Origin: Faucicola sp902506225
GTDB lineage: Bacteria > Pseudomonadota > Gammaproteobacteria > Pseudomonadales > Moraxellaceae
Length of the DNA: 64,000 nt
Direction of reading: 5' to 3'
Assembly (NCBI GenBank): GCA_902506225.1
Contig: LR733345.1
Location: forward strand, 1,488,001-1,552,000
A program made the position numbers and the translations under genes. Below, one piece after another: positions 31,769 through 40,313 of this stretch; the first letter of the stretch is position 1; every line of letters starts with the position of its first letter. The notes under the pieces are model-generated. The model ran no database searches and was not told the origin of the DNA. It worked only from the letters and a program-made list of their open reading frames with translations.

Positions 31769-33154
31769 TTATAAGCCGTTACAGTTGGCGTAATAAGTCG
31801 TCGTTGCAGGCCAATCAGAGAAGATACCTTTCACACCCACCTGTTTTGCCAACACATCAACCAAGTTATATACGTCACCGTCATTATTAGTGATGTCGTT
31901 GATACCCGTGTAGTACCAGCCACCACCATTCGCCAATGGGCCTGAACGCTCAATCGTCCATGCAATCAAACCAAAACCTTGTGCTTTTGCTTGCTTGGCA
32001 AATTCGCTTGGGGCAACTTTACCATTTTGGTTGGTTACTAGCATAAAGGTCGCAGGGGCAAGGTTTTGGATACCCATGGCTTTTAGCTCAGCTAGGCTGT
32101 ATTTCCAAGTTGCAGGGTTTTGCGCATCGAAAGTTGTACCTTCTTTGCTAAAGTTACTGTCATCAACCAAGAATACTGCGGTTTTGGCGTAGTCTGGGTT
32201 GTTAGCAATCCAGTATTTTAAGTCATCAATATTGAACGACTGGACGATCGATTGATCGGCGGTGTAGTTAAATTCTTTTAATGTATCAATCAACTGCTTA
32301 CGATACATATCATATGTATAGCCTGCGTGTGGCATGGTAACGGTCGGCTCTTTTAGCTCGGGTGTCACTTTGACGTTCATTTGTTTGAATAAGCCTAGTG
32401 CTTCTTTGAGTGACATGAGCGTACCATTTTGGCTATAGGTATCGGTACGGAATGATGGCGTGCCTGCAAGGTACTCTTGGACAGTTTTGGCTTTGGTATT
32501 TGCGCCGTCTTGCTTACCTTTCAAGGTTTTAAATTCTGCCAAGGTAATATCTGAAGTCAAGCATTTTGCTGAAGCTGGGGTAAGTACATTGCCTTGTGCA
32601 TCAAACGTCGCTGGGACAAAGTTTTGGGTACATTTTACAGCCAATGGGGTCGCCAAGATATTAGTGGTGGTGTGTAAGTCCGCATCTGAGTGACGGCATA
32701 CGAGCTCATGGTCTTTGGTAAAGGCAACGTCACATTCTTGGACACCTGCGCCCATTTGGTTGGCGGCTAAGTAGCTCTCTTTGGTATGCTCAGGGAACTG
32801 TAGCGTTGCCCCACGGTGCGCGATTGAGAATTCAGTGCGTTTTGGTGCTTGATAAGCACAGCTTAGTAATTTGTCTTTGGTCGTGCCAGCGTCCATGTCA
32901 TTGACCAAATAGAGTGGGCGTACACCGTAGGTCAAGCTTGGCTGCGCCAATAACTGCTGTGCCGTCACATTCGTACCTGGTTGGCTTGGTGGATTTTGTG
33001 GTGTTGGCGTAGAAGCAGGGGTTGATGCGATAGGGGTGTTAATAGCAGTATTGTTATCATTATTGTCGTTACAACCAGCCAATAATAGACCTGCGGTCAT
33101 GGCAAATACCAATGGCAGTTTGCGCGATGTCAATGTCGATGGTGCTTTAAGCAT
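31769..33154 (-). CDS. glpQ: Glycerophosphodiester phosphodiesterase lipoprotein
   Basis: GlpQ hydrolyses glycerophosphodiesters, released from phospholipids, to glycerol-3-phosphate and an alcohol. A type II signal peptide ends in LLLAGC (Cys28), followed by an Asn/Thr/Pro-rich linker to about residue 60. The GDPD domain has the catalytic AHRGATLQFPEHT, then QECDVAFTKDHELVCRHS. ATG 33154 (461 residues) has AGAGGA in front and puts the signal peptide at the N-terminus; an in-frame extension to 33202 would bury it. E. coli GlpQ is periplasmic and soluble, so lipid anchoring here differs. Confidence 0.9.
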   Translation of the reverse strand: MLKAPSTLTSRKLPLVFAMTAGLLLAGCNDNNDNNTAINTPIASTPASTPTPQNPPSQPGTNVTAQQLLAQPSLTYGVRPLYLVNDMDAGTTKDKLLSCAYQAPKRTEFSIAHRGATLQFPEHTKESYLAANQMGAGVQECDVAFTKDHELVCRHSDADLHTTTNILATPLAVKCTQNFVPATFDAQGNVLTPASAKCLTSDITLAEFKTLKGKQDGANTKAKTVQEYLAGTPSFRTDTYSQNGTLMSLKEALGLFKQMNVKVTPELKEPTVTMPHAGYTYDMYRKQLIDTLKEFNYTADQSIVQSFNIDDLKYWIANNPDYAKTAVFLVDDSNFSKEGTTFDAQNPATWKYSLAELKAMGIQNLAPATFMLVTNQNGKVAPSEFAKQAKAQGFGLIAWTIERSGPLANGGGWYYTGINDITNNDGDVYNLVDVLAKQVGVKGIFSDWPATTTYYANCNGL

Positions 33155-33560
33155 ACTATATCCTCTTATATCCTGATTTTTATCATTAAGGTTCGTGGTC
33201 AATCTGTCAAAAAAGTTATAACTCGATGATTAAAAACTGTTTTGATGATGTTTCGATGACTGATTCATGACAATGTTATTACAGTGTTAATCTATCTTGC
33301 GTAATTCCTCAAAATATCTCATATTCATAACAATTAGTTTTTATTTTTATAAAAATAAAAGAGGATAATTTAGTGAAACTTATATCAAAATCGATGGTAA
33401 TCTGATATTTTTCAGGTATAATCACTTAAATTTATCAACTTTATATAGATATTTATTTAATAAATAATGGTTGCTGAATTGACAAGGCAACGTTTAGTCA
33501 ATGGTGTTCCGTTATTTTTTGTAAATTCTCTATTGTTTAATGGACAAGGAGGGATGCGCG
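33155..33560. other. AT-rich divergent intergenic region glpQ/pntAA
   Basis: This 406-base gap is strongly AT-rich. It contains a perfect 22-bp palindrome (33339-33360), a TATAAT at 33417-33422 and a TTGACA at 33479-33484 without a good partner. No coding frame of note is present. Confidence 0.6.
33339..33360. other. Perfect 22-bp AT-only palindrome
   Basis: The stretch TTTTATTTTTA is followed directly by its exact reverse complement. It could be an operator, a bidirectional weak terminator for divergent transcripts, or chance in AT-rich DNA. Confidence 0.6.
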
Positions 33561-34682
33561 ATGCAAATCGGTGTACCCAAGGATAACAGTTTGTACGAGC
33601 GACGTATTGCGGTCACCCCCGATACGGTCAAGAAATTCATCAAAGCCGGTCATAGTGTTGTTATCGAACGCGATGCAGGTAAAGGTTCGTTTATTACCAA
33701 TGATGCGTTAGAACAAGCAGGGGCACAAATTGTTGAGGATGCGATCTCAACAAGTGATGTGGTGCTGACGGTCAATAGCTTGCCGATTGAACAAATCAAC
33801 CAGCTAAAACAAGAAGCGATTGTCATCGGCATGATGAATCCGTATCGCAATGCCAATTTGCAGGATTATGCCAATCGCCACGCCAAAGTATATGCCATGG
33901 AGCTATTGCCCCGAACTTTGTCGCGGGCGCAGAACATGGACGTGCTGTCATCCCAAGCCAACTTGGCAGGTTATAAAGCGGTGATTTTGGCTGCCAACCA
34001 GTTTGGTCGTCCTTTCCCCATGTTTATGACATCGGCAGGTACGGTGAAACCTGCTCGTATTGTCATCCTAGGCGTGGGCGTCGCGGGTCTGCAAGCGATT
34101 GCCACCGCCCGTCGTTTGGGAGCGGTTGTAGAAGCCAGTGACTTACGTCCCACCGTGCGTGATCAAGTGGAGTCCGTCGGTGGTAAATGGCTCGATGTCC
34201 CCATGAGCGATGAAGAAAAAGCCAAAGCCAAAGACACAGGTGGCTATGCCTGGACACCGTCTGAGCAATATATCAAAGACCAAGCCGCGGTTGTCGATAA
34301 AGCAGTCAGCCAAGCAGATATTGTGATTACCACGGCTCAAATTCCTGGTCGCAATGCCCCGCGTTTGATACACCAAGCTACCATCGATAAAATGAAATCT
34401 GGCTCAATCCTACTCGATATGGCCGTGGAAACTGGTGGTAACGTAGAAGGCTCAGTGGTCGGACAAAATATCATCACCCCAAACGGTGTTACCATCATGG
34501 GTGTACCCAATATTCCATCGACCTTGGCGGCGCAGTCATCGGCATTGTATGCCAATAATTTATATAACTTTTTTGCAACCTTGATGGATGACAATAAAGT
34601 ATTTGCGCTCAATCCAGAAGATGAAATCCAAAAAGCCTTGCTGGTTACTAGCCAAGGTCAAGTATTGTTAGCCAGTCGCTAA
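33561..34682 (+). CDS. pntAA: NAD(P) transhydrogenase subunit alpha part 1 (NAD-binding)
   Basis: This is the cytoplasmic NAD(H)-binding domain I of proton-translocating transhydrogenase, which drives NADPH formation with the proton gradient. It begins MQIGVPKDNSLYERR. Its NAD fold has VILGVGVAGLQAIATARRLG, and the mobile-loop region follows. It ends near residue 373, where E. coli PntA (510 residues) would go on into membrane helices; here those are encoded separately by pntAB. ATG 33561 has a perfect AAGGAGGG at seven bases, which decides against the ATG at 33540. The tail LLVTSQGQVLLASR is typical for the split form. Confidence 0.95.
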   Translation: MQIGVPKDNSLYERRIAVTPDTVKKFIKAGHSVVIERDAGKGSFITNDALEQAGAQIVEDAISTSDVVLTVNSLPIEQINQLKQEAIVIGMMNPYRNANLQDYANRHAKVYAMELLPRTLSRAQNMDVLSSQANLAGYKAVILAANQFGRPFPMFMTSAGTVKPARIVILGVGVAGLQAIATARRLGAVVEASDLRPTVRDQVESVGGKWLDVPMSDEEKAKAKDTGGYAWTPSEQYIKDQAAVVDKAVSQADIVITTAQIPGRNAPRLIHQATIDKMKSGSILLDMAVETGGNVEGSVVGQNIITPNGVTIMGVPNIPSTLAAQSSALYANNLYNFFATLMDDNKVFALNPEDEIQKALLVTSQGQVLLASR

Positions 34683-34725
34683 CCTAATTTTCATTTAATT
34701 TTACCTATCGAGGTTAGGAGGTTTT

Positions 34726-35088
34726 ATGTTATTGACCCTATTAGCGTCTGCGACATCTGCCACCCCATTTGTGGCAATCTTTAGTATCTTTGTTTTGGCT
34801 ATTTTTGTGGGTTATTACGTGGTTTGGGGGGTAACGCCTGCACTGCATACCCCGCTCATGGCGGTGACCAATGCCTTATCCAGTATTGTCATCGTCGGTG
34901 CCATGCTGCAGACCGTCAGCATCAATGGGGATATGTTTACCCCAACAAGTCTTTTGGGGGCGTTTGCGGTATTTTTAGCCAGCATCAATATTTTTGGTGG
35001 TTTTTCGGTGACAGAACGTATGTTAGCGATGTTTAAATCAAAAGATAAAAAAGCCAAAGCTGAGCCAAACAAAGAAGGAAATGCTTGA
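34726..35088 (+). CDS. pntAB: NAD(P) transhydrogenase subunit alpha part 2 (membrane)
   Basis: This 120-residue inner-membrane subunit has three predicted helices (FSIFVLAIFVGYYVVWGV, NALSSIVIVGAML, LLGAFAVFLASINIFGG) and a Lys-rich C-terminal tail. It corresponds to the C-terminal membrane part of E. coli PntA and forms part of the proton channel with PntB. AGGAGG lies just before ATG 34726. Its stop overlaps the pntB start (TGATG), so the two are translationally coupled. Confidence 0.94.
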   Translation: MLLTLLASATSATPFVAIFSIFVLAIFVGYYVVWGVTPALHTPLMAVTNALSSIVIVGAMLQTVSINGDMFTPTSLLGAFAVFLASINIFGGFSVTERMLAMFKSKDKKAKAEPNKEGNA

Positions 35089-36488
35089 TGAATGAGAATT
35101 TGAATTGGGTCGCCCAACATGCGGATTGGTTTTATTTGATTGGTGCGGTGCTATTTATTTTAACCTTACGGGGTTTATCAAGCCCAAAAACCGCCATCCG
35201 TGGTAACCGATTCGGTATGATAGGTATGGCGATTGCCATTATCACCACCTTTTTCTTGGCACCCAGTCCGGTATTTGTATTAATTGTTGGCGCGATGGTT
35301 TTGGGTGCGGTGGTCGGCACTTGGAAAGCACGCACTGTTGCCATGACGCAAATGCCAGAAACCGTGGCTTTGATGCACTCTTTAGTGGGTCTATCGGCGG
35401 TTGCCATCGCACTAGCGAGCGTGTTGCATACAGGCGTCGAGCATAGCACCATCGCGCGGTTTGAATTGTTTGTGGGCTGTTTTATTGGTGCAATTACCTT
35501 CTCAGCGTCAATGTTTGCTTTTGGTAAATTGGCGGCAAAAAGCTGGGCAAAGACGATTAAAGGCAGTTGGGTAAAACCTGTCCAAGCGCTATTGTTCATC
35601 GCGATGTTAGCATTTGGTATTATGTATTTTACTACCCAATCCATGCCAGCGTTTTATGCCATGACCATTTTGGCTATTATTTTTGGCTGGATGTGGATTG
35701 CGCCGATTGGTGGCGGTGATATGCCTGTGGTGGTATCGCTACTCAACTCATTCTCTGGATGGGCAGCAGCCGGTATCGGTTTTACCCTAGGTAACTCAAT
35801 GCTGATTATCGCAGGGTCACTGGTGGGTTCATCTGGGGCGATTTTGTCCTACATTATGTGTAAAGCCATGAACCGTTCACTGCTCAACGTATTGTTTGGC
35901 GGTATGTCAAGCAGCTCAGCCGCCGCGACAGAAGAAGATACCGGACCCAAAACTTACCGTACAGGTTCACCTGAAGATGCCGCCTTTATGATGGAAAACT
36001 CTAGCAGTGTCGTCATTGTGCCAGGTTATGGTATGGCGCAAGGCCGTGCCCAAAATGCGGTAAAAGAGCTTTATGAAATGCTAAAAGAAGAAGGCGTGGA
36101 CGTGCGTTTTGCGATTCACCCTGTGGCAGGTCGTATGCCAGGTCATATGAACGTACTATTGGCTGAAGCGGATGTGCCGTATGAAGACATCTTAGAAATG
36201 GATGAAATCAACTCGGACTTTGCCGGTACGGACGTTGTGCTGATTATCGGTGCCAATGACGTGGTCAACCCAGCGGCAAAAGACGATCCAAACTCACCGA
36301 TCTTTGGTATGCCGATTCTTGAAGCAAACAAAGCGCAAACCGTGATGGTCATCAAACGCTCAATGAGTGCCGGCTACGCAGGTCTTGATAATAGCTTGTT
36401 CTACATGGATAAAACCATGATGATCTTTGGCGATGCCAAAAAAGTGGTGGAAGACATGATTCGCCATATCAATGGCACAGGTCACTAA
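35088..36488 (+). CDS. pntB: NAD(P) transhydrogenase subunit beta
   Basis: PntB holds the remaining membrane helices and the NADP(H)-binding domain III. About eight or nine helices cover the first 270 residues. Domain III shows VPGYGMAQGRAQ, GRMPGHMNVLLAEADVPYE, LIIGANDVVNPAA and VIKRSMSAGYAG, all strongly conserved in the family. ATG 35088 overlaps the pntAB stop and has AAGGAA at seven bases. The length, 466 residues, is standard. A strong terminator follows. With SthA at 57.5 kb, the organism has both membrane-bound and soluble transhydrogenases. Confidence 0.96.
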   Translation: MNENLNWVAQHADWFYLIGAVLFILTLRGLSSPKTAIRGNRFGMIGMAIAIITTFFLAPSPVFVLIVGAMVLGAVVGTWKARTVAMTQMPETVALMHSLVGLSAVAIALASVLHTGVEHSTIARFELFVGCFIGAITFSASMFAFGKLAAKSWAKTIKGSWVKPVQALLFIAMLAFGIMYFTTQSMPAFYAMTILAIIFGWMWIAPIGGGDMPVVVSLLNSFSGWAAAGIGFTLGNSMLIIAGSLVGSSGAILSYIMCKAMNRSLLNVLFGGMSSSSAAATEEDTGPKTYRTGSPEDAAFMMENSSSVVIVPGYGMAQGRAQNAVKELYEMLKEEGVDVRFAIHPVAGRMPGHMNVLLAEADVPYEDILEMDEINSDFAGTDVVLIIGANDVVNPAAKDDPNSPIFGMPILEANKAQTVMVIKRSMSAGYAGLDNSLFYMDKTMMIFGDAKKVVEDMIRHINGTGH

Positions 36489-36506
36489 GTTTTTGTAACT
36501 TTAATC

Positions 36507-36539
36507 AACCCTGACTAATCAGTTTAGTCAGGGTTTTTT
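36507..36539 (+). terminator. Terminator after pntB
   Basis: AACCCTGACTA and TAGTCAGGGTT pair around a short loop and are followed by a T-run. This is a canonical intrinsic terminator. Confidence 0.9.
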
Positions 36540-36551
36540 ATTTGCTATAAT
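36523..36551 (+). promoter_or_regulatory. Promoter for the thioesterase-like gene and iscX
   Basis: TGCTATAAT (TG at 36543-36544, TATAAT at 36546-36551) is an extended -10. A weak TTTAGT (36523-36528) lies 17 bases before it, inside the pntB terminator stem. Confidence 0.5.
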
Positions 36552-36576
36552 CAGGCGGATATCACAAGGAAAATTT

Positions 36577-37089
36577 ATGAATTTATTAATTCGTTACCTT
36601 ATATTATGCTTGATGCTAAAATCCGATAAAGCAAAGTCATCCAAACCAAGCTACAGCGATGCGATTATCCGCCACTATCGGGTGTTGCCACATGATATGG
36701 GGTTTCGTAATCATGTGCCTAATTATCGCTATTTAAGCTTTATTGAGCTCAATATTCAACAGTGGCTGATGCAGCAACGCCCAACGGACGAGCTAGGTTG
36801 GGTGATTGCATCGCAACAATTAACTTATATCAAAGAAGGCTTTTTGTTTGATAAATTGACGCTTCGCAGTCAATTATTGGCTTGGGATAAAAAATACCTG
36901 TATTTTCGCCACGAGTTTTGGATGAAAAATGACTTAAATGTGGTGGCACTGACCAAAATTGTATTGATGCTAGACGAGCAAGTGCAACCGACCCGCGTCA
37001 TTGTACAACAAGACGAACAAACCCATCCTGTCATCAAAACTTGGCAAGACAATCTTAACGAAATCAAAAAACTCACCCCCATCAAATAA
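36577..37089 (+). CDS. Hotdog-fold thioesterase-like protein
   Basis: This 170-residue protein has the pattern of the 4HBT/thioesterase-like group: RHYRVLPHDMGFRNHVPNYRY near residues 33-52, then YIKEGFLFDKLTLRSQLLAWDKKYLYFRH-type strands. The first 15 residues are hydrophobic and could be a signal anchor; alternatively ATG 36613 is the true start. AAGGAAA before ATG 36577 supports the longer form. A fatty acyl thioester is a plausible substrate, but that is inference. iscX starts 12 bases after its stop, so they are probably cotranscribed. Confidence 0.75.
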   Translation: MNLLIRYLILCLMLKSDKAKSSKPSYSDAIIRHYRVLPHDMGFRNHVPNYRYLSFIELNIQQWLMQQRPTDELGWVIASQQLTYIKEGFLFDKLTLRSQLLAWDKKYLYFRHEFWMKNDLNVVALTKIVLMLDEQVQPTRVIVQQDEQTHPVIKTWQDNLNEIKKLTPIK

Positions 37090-37101
37090 CTGGAGAAAAA
37101 T

Positions 37102-37302
37102 ATGTCCCTCAAATGGAACGACACGTTAGAAATTGCCATTCAACTTTCTGAAAAATACCCTGATGAAGACGTGCAATATATTCGTTTTACCGATTTGCAT
37201 CGGTATGTGACGCAGTTAGAAGAATTTAGCGATGACCCAACCAAATCCACCGAAAAACAACTAGAAGCGATTCAAATGGCTTGGCTAGACGAACTAGATT
37301 AA
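37102..37302 (+). CDS. iscX: Fe-S assembly accessory protein IscX
   Basis: IscX is a small acidic protein that binds IscS and modulates Fe-S cluster assembly. This 66-residue protein matches E. coli IscX in length and pattern: SLKWNDTLEIAI, YIRFTDLHRYVTQLEEF, then EKQLEAIQMAWLDELD. GGAG lies upstream of the ATG. In E. coli iscX follows fdx in the isc operon; here it lies about 30 kb away, behind a thioesterase-like gene and probably under that gene's promoter, so its regulation by IscR may be lost or separate. Confidence 0.95.
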   Translation: MSLKWNDTLEIAIQLSEKYPDEDVQYIRFTDLHRYVTQLEEFSDDPTKSTEKQLEAIQMAWLDELD

Positions 37303-37529
37303 GCCAAATGCTAGATTCTTCACACTAGATTCTTAAATGAGCAGCAGATAAATTAATTTACCTATGAAAAATTACCCACGTTTGCTTAATGCATCAGCCA
37401 AAAATAACAGTTTTTGATGTCATTTATCTTGGGTAAATAATAATTTGCCAGCCCAACGAAGATTGCCAACCCCACCAAAATTAGCCGTATCACTGGGTTG
37501 TTAGCAAGCAGTATTTGGGCTAACATTAT

Positions 37530-38768
37530 TTAGTTTAACAGCAAGTTTTGTAATATTTGCTCATAAATTGCGGCAAGTTTGCCCAAGTCTTCAACTGCTA
37601 CACACTCATCAATTTGGTGGATGGTGGCATTACGCACGCCAAGCTCAACCACTTCAGGCGACCTATTTTCAACGTTCAACGTTGCAATAAAACGACCATC
37701 TGAGGTGCCGCCTGTGGTTGAAAGCTGTGTATCTGTTCCGGTCACGGCTTTAATCGCGGATTGACAGGCGCCGACGAGTTTGCCTTGCGGCGTCAAAAAT
37801 GGGTTACCCGATAGTTTCCAATCGATGTGATAACTGGCTGCACCGTCTTGAAAATGCTTATCAAAAATCGCATGAGTGGTCGCTTTAAGTTTCTCATCGT
37901 TGGTCTCAGTTGAAAAACGAAAATTAAACTCAGCGCTTAACGTTGCAGGAATCACATTGTTAGCCCCAGTGCCTGCATGAAGGTTGGATATTTGCAGGGT
38001 GGTGGCAGGAAAGTACGCATTGCCATTGTCCCAAGTTTGGCTACAAAGCTCGGATAGGGCTGGCAAAGCATAATGAATAGGGTTTACTGCCAAATGCGGG
38101 TAGGCAACATGGCCTTGTTTGCCGGTCACCGTCACAACAGCGCCAAGCGAGCCACGGCGACCATTTTTGATGATATCGCCCAAGCTGTGAGTGCTAGAGG
38201 GTTCGCCAATCAAGCAATAGGTGATTGGTTGGTTGCGCGATTGCAATGTTTCAACCACTTTGACTGTACCGTTGATTGAAGGACCTTCTTCATCAGCGGT
38301 GATTAAGAAAGCAATTGAGCCGTGGTGATTGGGGTGGTGGGTGACAAAATTTTCAACAGCGACAGTAAATGCCGCAATCGCTGTTTTCATGTCTGCAGCA
38401 CCACGCCCATACAGTATGCCATCTTTGATAGTAGGCTCAAATGGCGGATAAGTCCATTGGCTGACATCGCCTGTGGGCACGACGTCGGTATGGCCTGCAA
38501 AACATAAAACGGGCGCCTGCGCCTGCCCACGACCTTGACGGATTGCCCATAAGTTTTTGACTTCTGCTTCGCGTCCTGTCGCGCCTTTTTCACCAAAGTA
38601 TAAAAACTCACAATCAAACCCAAGGTGGTTAAGCCGCTCAGCCAGTATATTTTGACAGTCAAAGTCAGTCGGCGTCACTGATGGCTCGCGCATCAGCTGT
38701 AAACTCAGTGCTAAGGTCTGCGCTTGAAGGTGGTCTAAATCAGTCGCGTTACTGGCATAATCAGTCAT
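37530..38768 (-). CDS. dapE: Succinyl-diaminopimelate desuccinylase
   Basis: DapE is a dizinc M20-family hydrolase that removes succinate from N-succinyl-diaminopimelate in lysine and peptidoglycan precursor synthesis. Metal-binding motifs are CFAGHTDVVPTGD and TADEEGPSINGT, and the substrate region includes STTGGTSDGRFIA. At 412 residues it is longer than E. coli DapE (375), with some extra sequence near the N-terminus and around residue 45. ATG 38768 has GGAAACGAGA in front. It is transcribed away from the exporter gene. Its leader contains an 11-bp tandem repeat. Confidence 0.94.
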   Translation of the reverse strand: MTDYASNATDLDHLQAQTLALSLQLMREPSVTPTDFDCQNILAERLNHLGFDCEFLYFGEKGATGREAEVKNLWAIRQGRGQAQAPVLCFAGHTDVVPTGDVSQWTYPPFEPTIKDGILYGRGAADMKTAIAAFTVAVENFVTHHPNHHGSIAFLITADEEGPSINGTVKVVETLQSRNQPITYCLIGEPSSTHSLGDIIKNGRRGSLGAVVTVTGKQGHVAYPHLAVNPIHYALPALSELCSQTWDNGNAYFPATTLQISNLHAGTGANNVIPATLSAEFNFRFSTETNDEKLKATTHAIFDKHFQDGAASYHIDWKLSGNPFLTPQGKLVGACQSAIKAVTGTDTQLSTTGGTSDGRFIATLNVENRSPEVVELGVRNATIHQIDECVAVEDLGKLAAIYEQILQNLLLN

Positions 38769-38778
38769 TCTCGTTTCC

Positions 38779-38810
38779 TTAAAATCTCTTAAAAATCTCT
38801 CAAAAATCTC
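38779..38810. repeat. 11-bp tandem repeat in the dapE leader
   Basis: Three units of ttaaaatctc type (10, 11 and 11 bases: 38779-38788, 38789-38799, 38800-38810) directly precede the dapE ribosome site on the minus strand. Confidence 0.65.
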
Positions 38811-38893
38811 GCTTATTTGCGCTGCATATTAGCATAAATTAGCGCCTTAGCGGGTCGCATTGTTCGCAATCGCTCAGCATTTTGGCTACAATA

Positions 38894-38927
38894 CGCTTTT
38901 TTTCTCACTGCGCTTTTTTTCTTACTG
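38894..38927. repeat. 17-bp tandem duplication upstream of the ArgO-like gene
   Basis: Units 38894-38910 and 38911-38927 (cgctttttttct, c or t, actg) agree at 16 of 17 bases, and a third partial copy follows. In translation this looks like an N-terminal extension of the transporter, but it is better explained as untranslated repeat. Confidence 0.7.
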
Positions 38928-38965
38928 GGCTTTTTTGTGTTGTTTGCGAATGTTACTGGGGACAT

Positions 38966-39580
38966 ATGGTACCGATGAATATCTCTACTTTTTTCATGGG
39001 CATGAGCGTGTGCTTTTCGTTAATTTTGGCGATTGGGGCACAGAATGCGTTTGTGCTTAAACAAGGGCTAAAACAACAATTTGTGTTTATCGTATGTTTG
39101 ATTTGCGCGTTATCCGATGCGGTGTTGATTACGGGTGGCGTGTTTGGTTTTGGCAAGCTGATTTCGCAATTTCCGCTGATTATCACCATCGCCAAATACG
39201 CAGGGGCGTTGTTTTTAATTGTGTATGGTGCCCGAAGTTTTATTGCGGCTTATCAATCAAACCAATCGCTCGTGGCGCAGGGTGAAGACGTTGGTAATTT
39301 AAAACAAGTGATTGCCATGTGCTTGGCGTTTACTTGGCTCAATCCCCATGTGTATTTAGATACGGTGATTTTGCTTGGGACAATTGCATCACAGGTTACT
39401 GATAAACTGGCGTTTGCGTTGGGTGCAATTTTATCTTCGTTTATCTTCTTTTTTAGTTTGGGTTATGGTGCGCGTGTGCTGCAACCGCTATTTGCCAAAC
39501 CACTGTCTTGGAAAATTCTTGATATCCTTATCGGGATTGTGATGTGGGGGATTGCGGCAAGTTTATTGCTGGCTAATTAG
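38966..39580 (+). CDS. argO: LysE/ArgO-family amino acid exporter
   Basis: This inner-membrane exporter of the LysE/ArgO family exports basic amino acids in its characterised members. It has about six helices. The family hallmarks LAIGAQNAFVLKQGL near the N-terminus and FTWLNPHVYLDT in the middle are clear. I set the start at ATG 38966 (204 residues), just after GGGG and aligned with E. coli ArgO; the upstream in-frame stretch is repeat DNA. It overlaps the convergent oxygenase gene by 18 bases. Arginine rather than lysine as substrate is not certain. Confidence 0.88.
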   Translation: MVPMNISTFFMGMSVCFSLILAIGAQNAFVLKQGLKQQFVFIVCLICALSDAVLITGGVFGFGKLISQFPLIITIAKYAGALFLIVYGARSFIAAYQSNQSLVAQGEDVGNLKQVIAMCLAFTWLNPHVYLDTVILLGTIASQVTDKLAFALGAILSSFIFFFSLGYGARVLQPLFAKPLSWKILDILIGIVMWGIAASLLLAN

Positions 39581-40180
39581 CCCATCTTTTCTCATCCAAG
39601 TGGCAATGGAGAAGCGTTCACGATGGGTAATTGCGACTTGATGGACTAAGTTACTGTTAAAAATCACCAATCTGTTACCTTGGGGCTGTAATTGTTGTTG
39701 TGTTTCATGCTGATCGATGACGACAATTTCACCGCCATCGTGCACGCCCCAACCCTCATTGAGATAAAAAACCGCCGATAACACACGTTCATCACGCCCT
39801 TGCGGATTGTCTGAATGCCACTGATAACCAAAACCTGCAGGGTAGCGGGCATAATGGGCTTCACTACGGCGAATGCCGGTGTATAAGGTTTGATTAAAAA
39901 ATTGCGCGAGCTCATTAATCGCTTGTAGATACTGCATACCAATCGGACAGTGCTCATCAATCCAGCGGGTGCTATCCCCGCGAATGCTAGTGATTCGCTC
40001 ACCCTGCGTCAAATTGGCGGCTTGGTAATCAATCAAGCCACTCTCTTTTTGTAACGCCTGAAAAAATTTGACGTCAAAACAGTCATCTAGCACGATAAAC
40101 CCGTCATTAACCAAACCGTCAAGCTGTGCGTCATTTATTTTTTCAAACCAATTGGGCAGGATAAAATTCAACTCTGGCAT
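39563..40180 (-). CDS. 2-oxoglutarate/Fe(II)-dependent oxygenase (prolyl-hydroxylase-like)
   Basis: This 205-residue double-stranded beta-helix oxygenase fits the prolyl 4-hydroxylase-type family. Iron ligands are His/Asp in YQWHSDNPQG and His in NLVHQVAI, and the Arg in RERFSIATWM binds 2-oxoglutarate. The region before them (GLIDYQAANLTQGER) is typical. ATG 40180 is used because it begins a family-like N-terminus (MPELNFILPNWF); the longer frame to 40261 covers a tandem repeat. A GGAGGAAA lies about 13 bases before the ATG, farther than usual. The substrate is unknown. It overlaps the ArgO-like gene. Confidence 0.8.
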   Translation of the reverse strand: MPELNFILPNWFEKINDAQLDGLVNDGFIVLDDCFDVKFFQALQKESGLIDYQAANLTQGERITSIRGDSTRWIDEHCPIGMQYLQAINELAQFFNQTLYTGIRRSEAHYARYPAGFGYQWHSDNPQGRDERVLSAVFYLNEGWGVHDGGEIVVIDQHETQQQLQPQGNRLVIFNSNLVHQVAITHRERFSIATWMRKDGLISQQ

Positions 40181-40230
40181 ATGCGCTATGTTTCCTCCAC
40201 TATTGTTTAAACATTTAACTGGGCAATTTT

Positions 40231-40256
40231 TAGCAAAAACTTCTAGCAAAAACTTC
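40231..40256. repeat. 13-bp perfect tandem duplication between the oxygenase gene and rlmJ
   Basis: Units 40231-40243 and 40244-40256 (tagcaaaaacttc) are identical and lie between the two divergent starts. Confidence 0.75.
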
Positions 40257-40313
40257 GCCAATTTTTGATAGCTATGCTACCATACCTGCTAATTTGTTTA
40301 CGAAAAATTTATT

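Noticed and set aside
38882..38965. Extra N-terminus for the ArgO-like exporter
   Set aside because: It is encoded by a 17-bp tandem duplication, while the family start and a GGGG site fit ATG 38966.
40181..40261. Extra N-terminus for the 2OG-Fe(II) oxygenase
   Set aside because: It runs through a 13-bp duplication and the alternative start is not an ATG; family similarity begins at ATG 40180.
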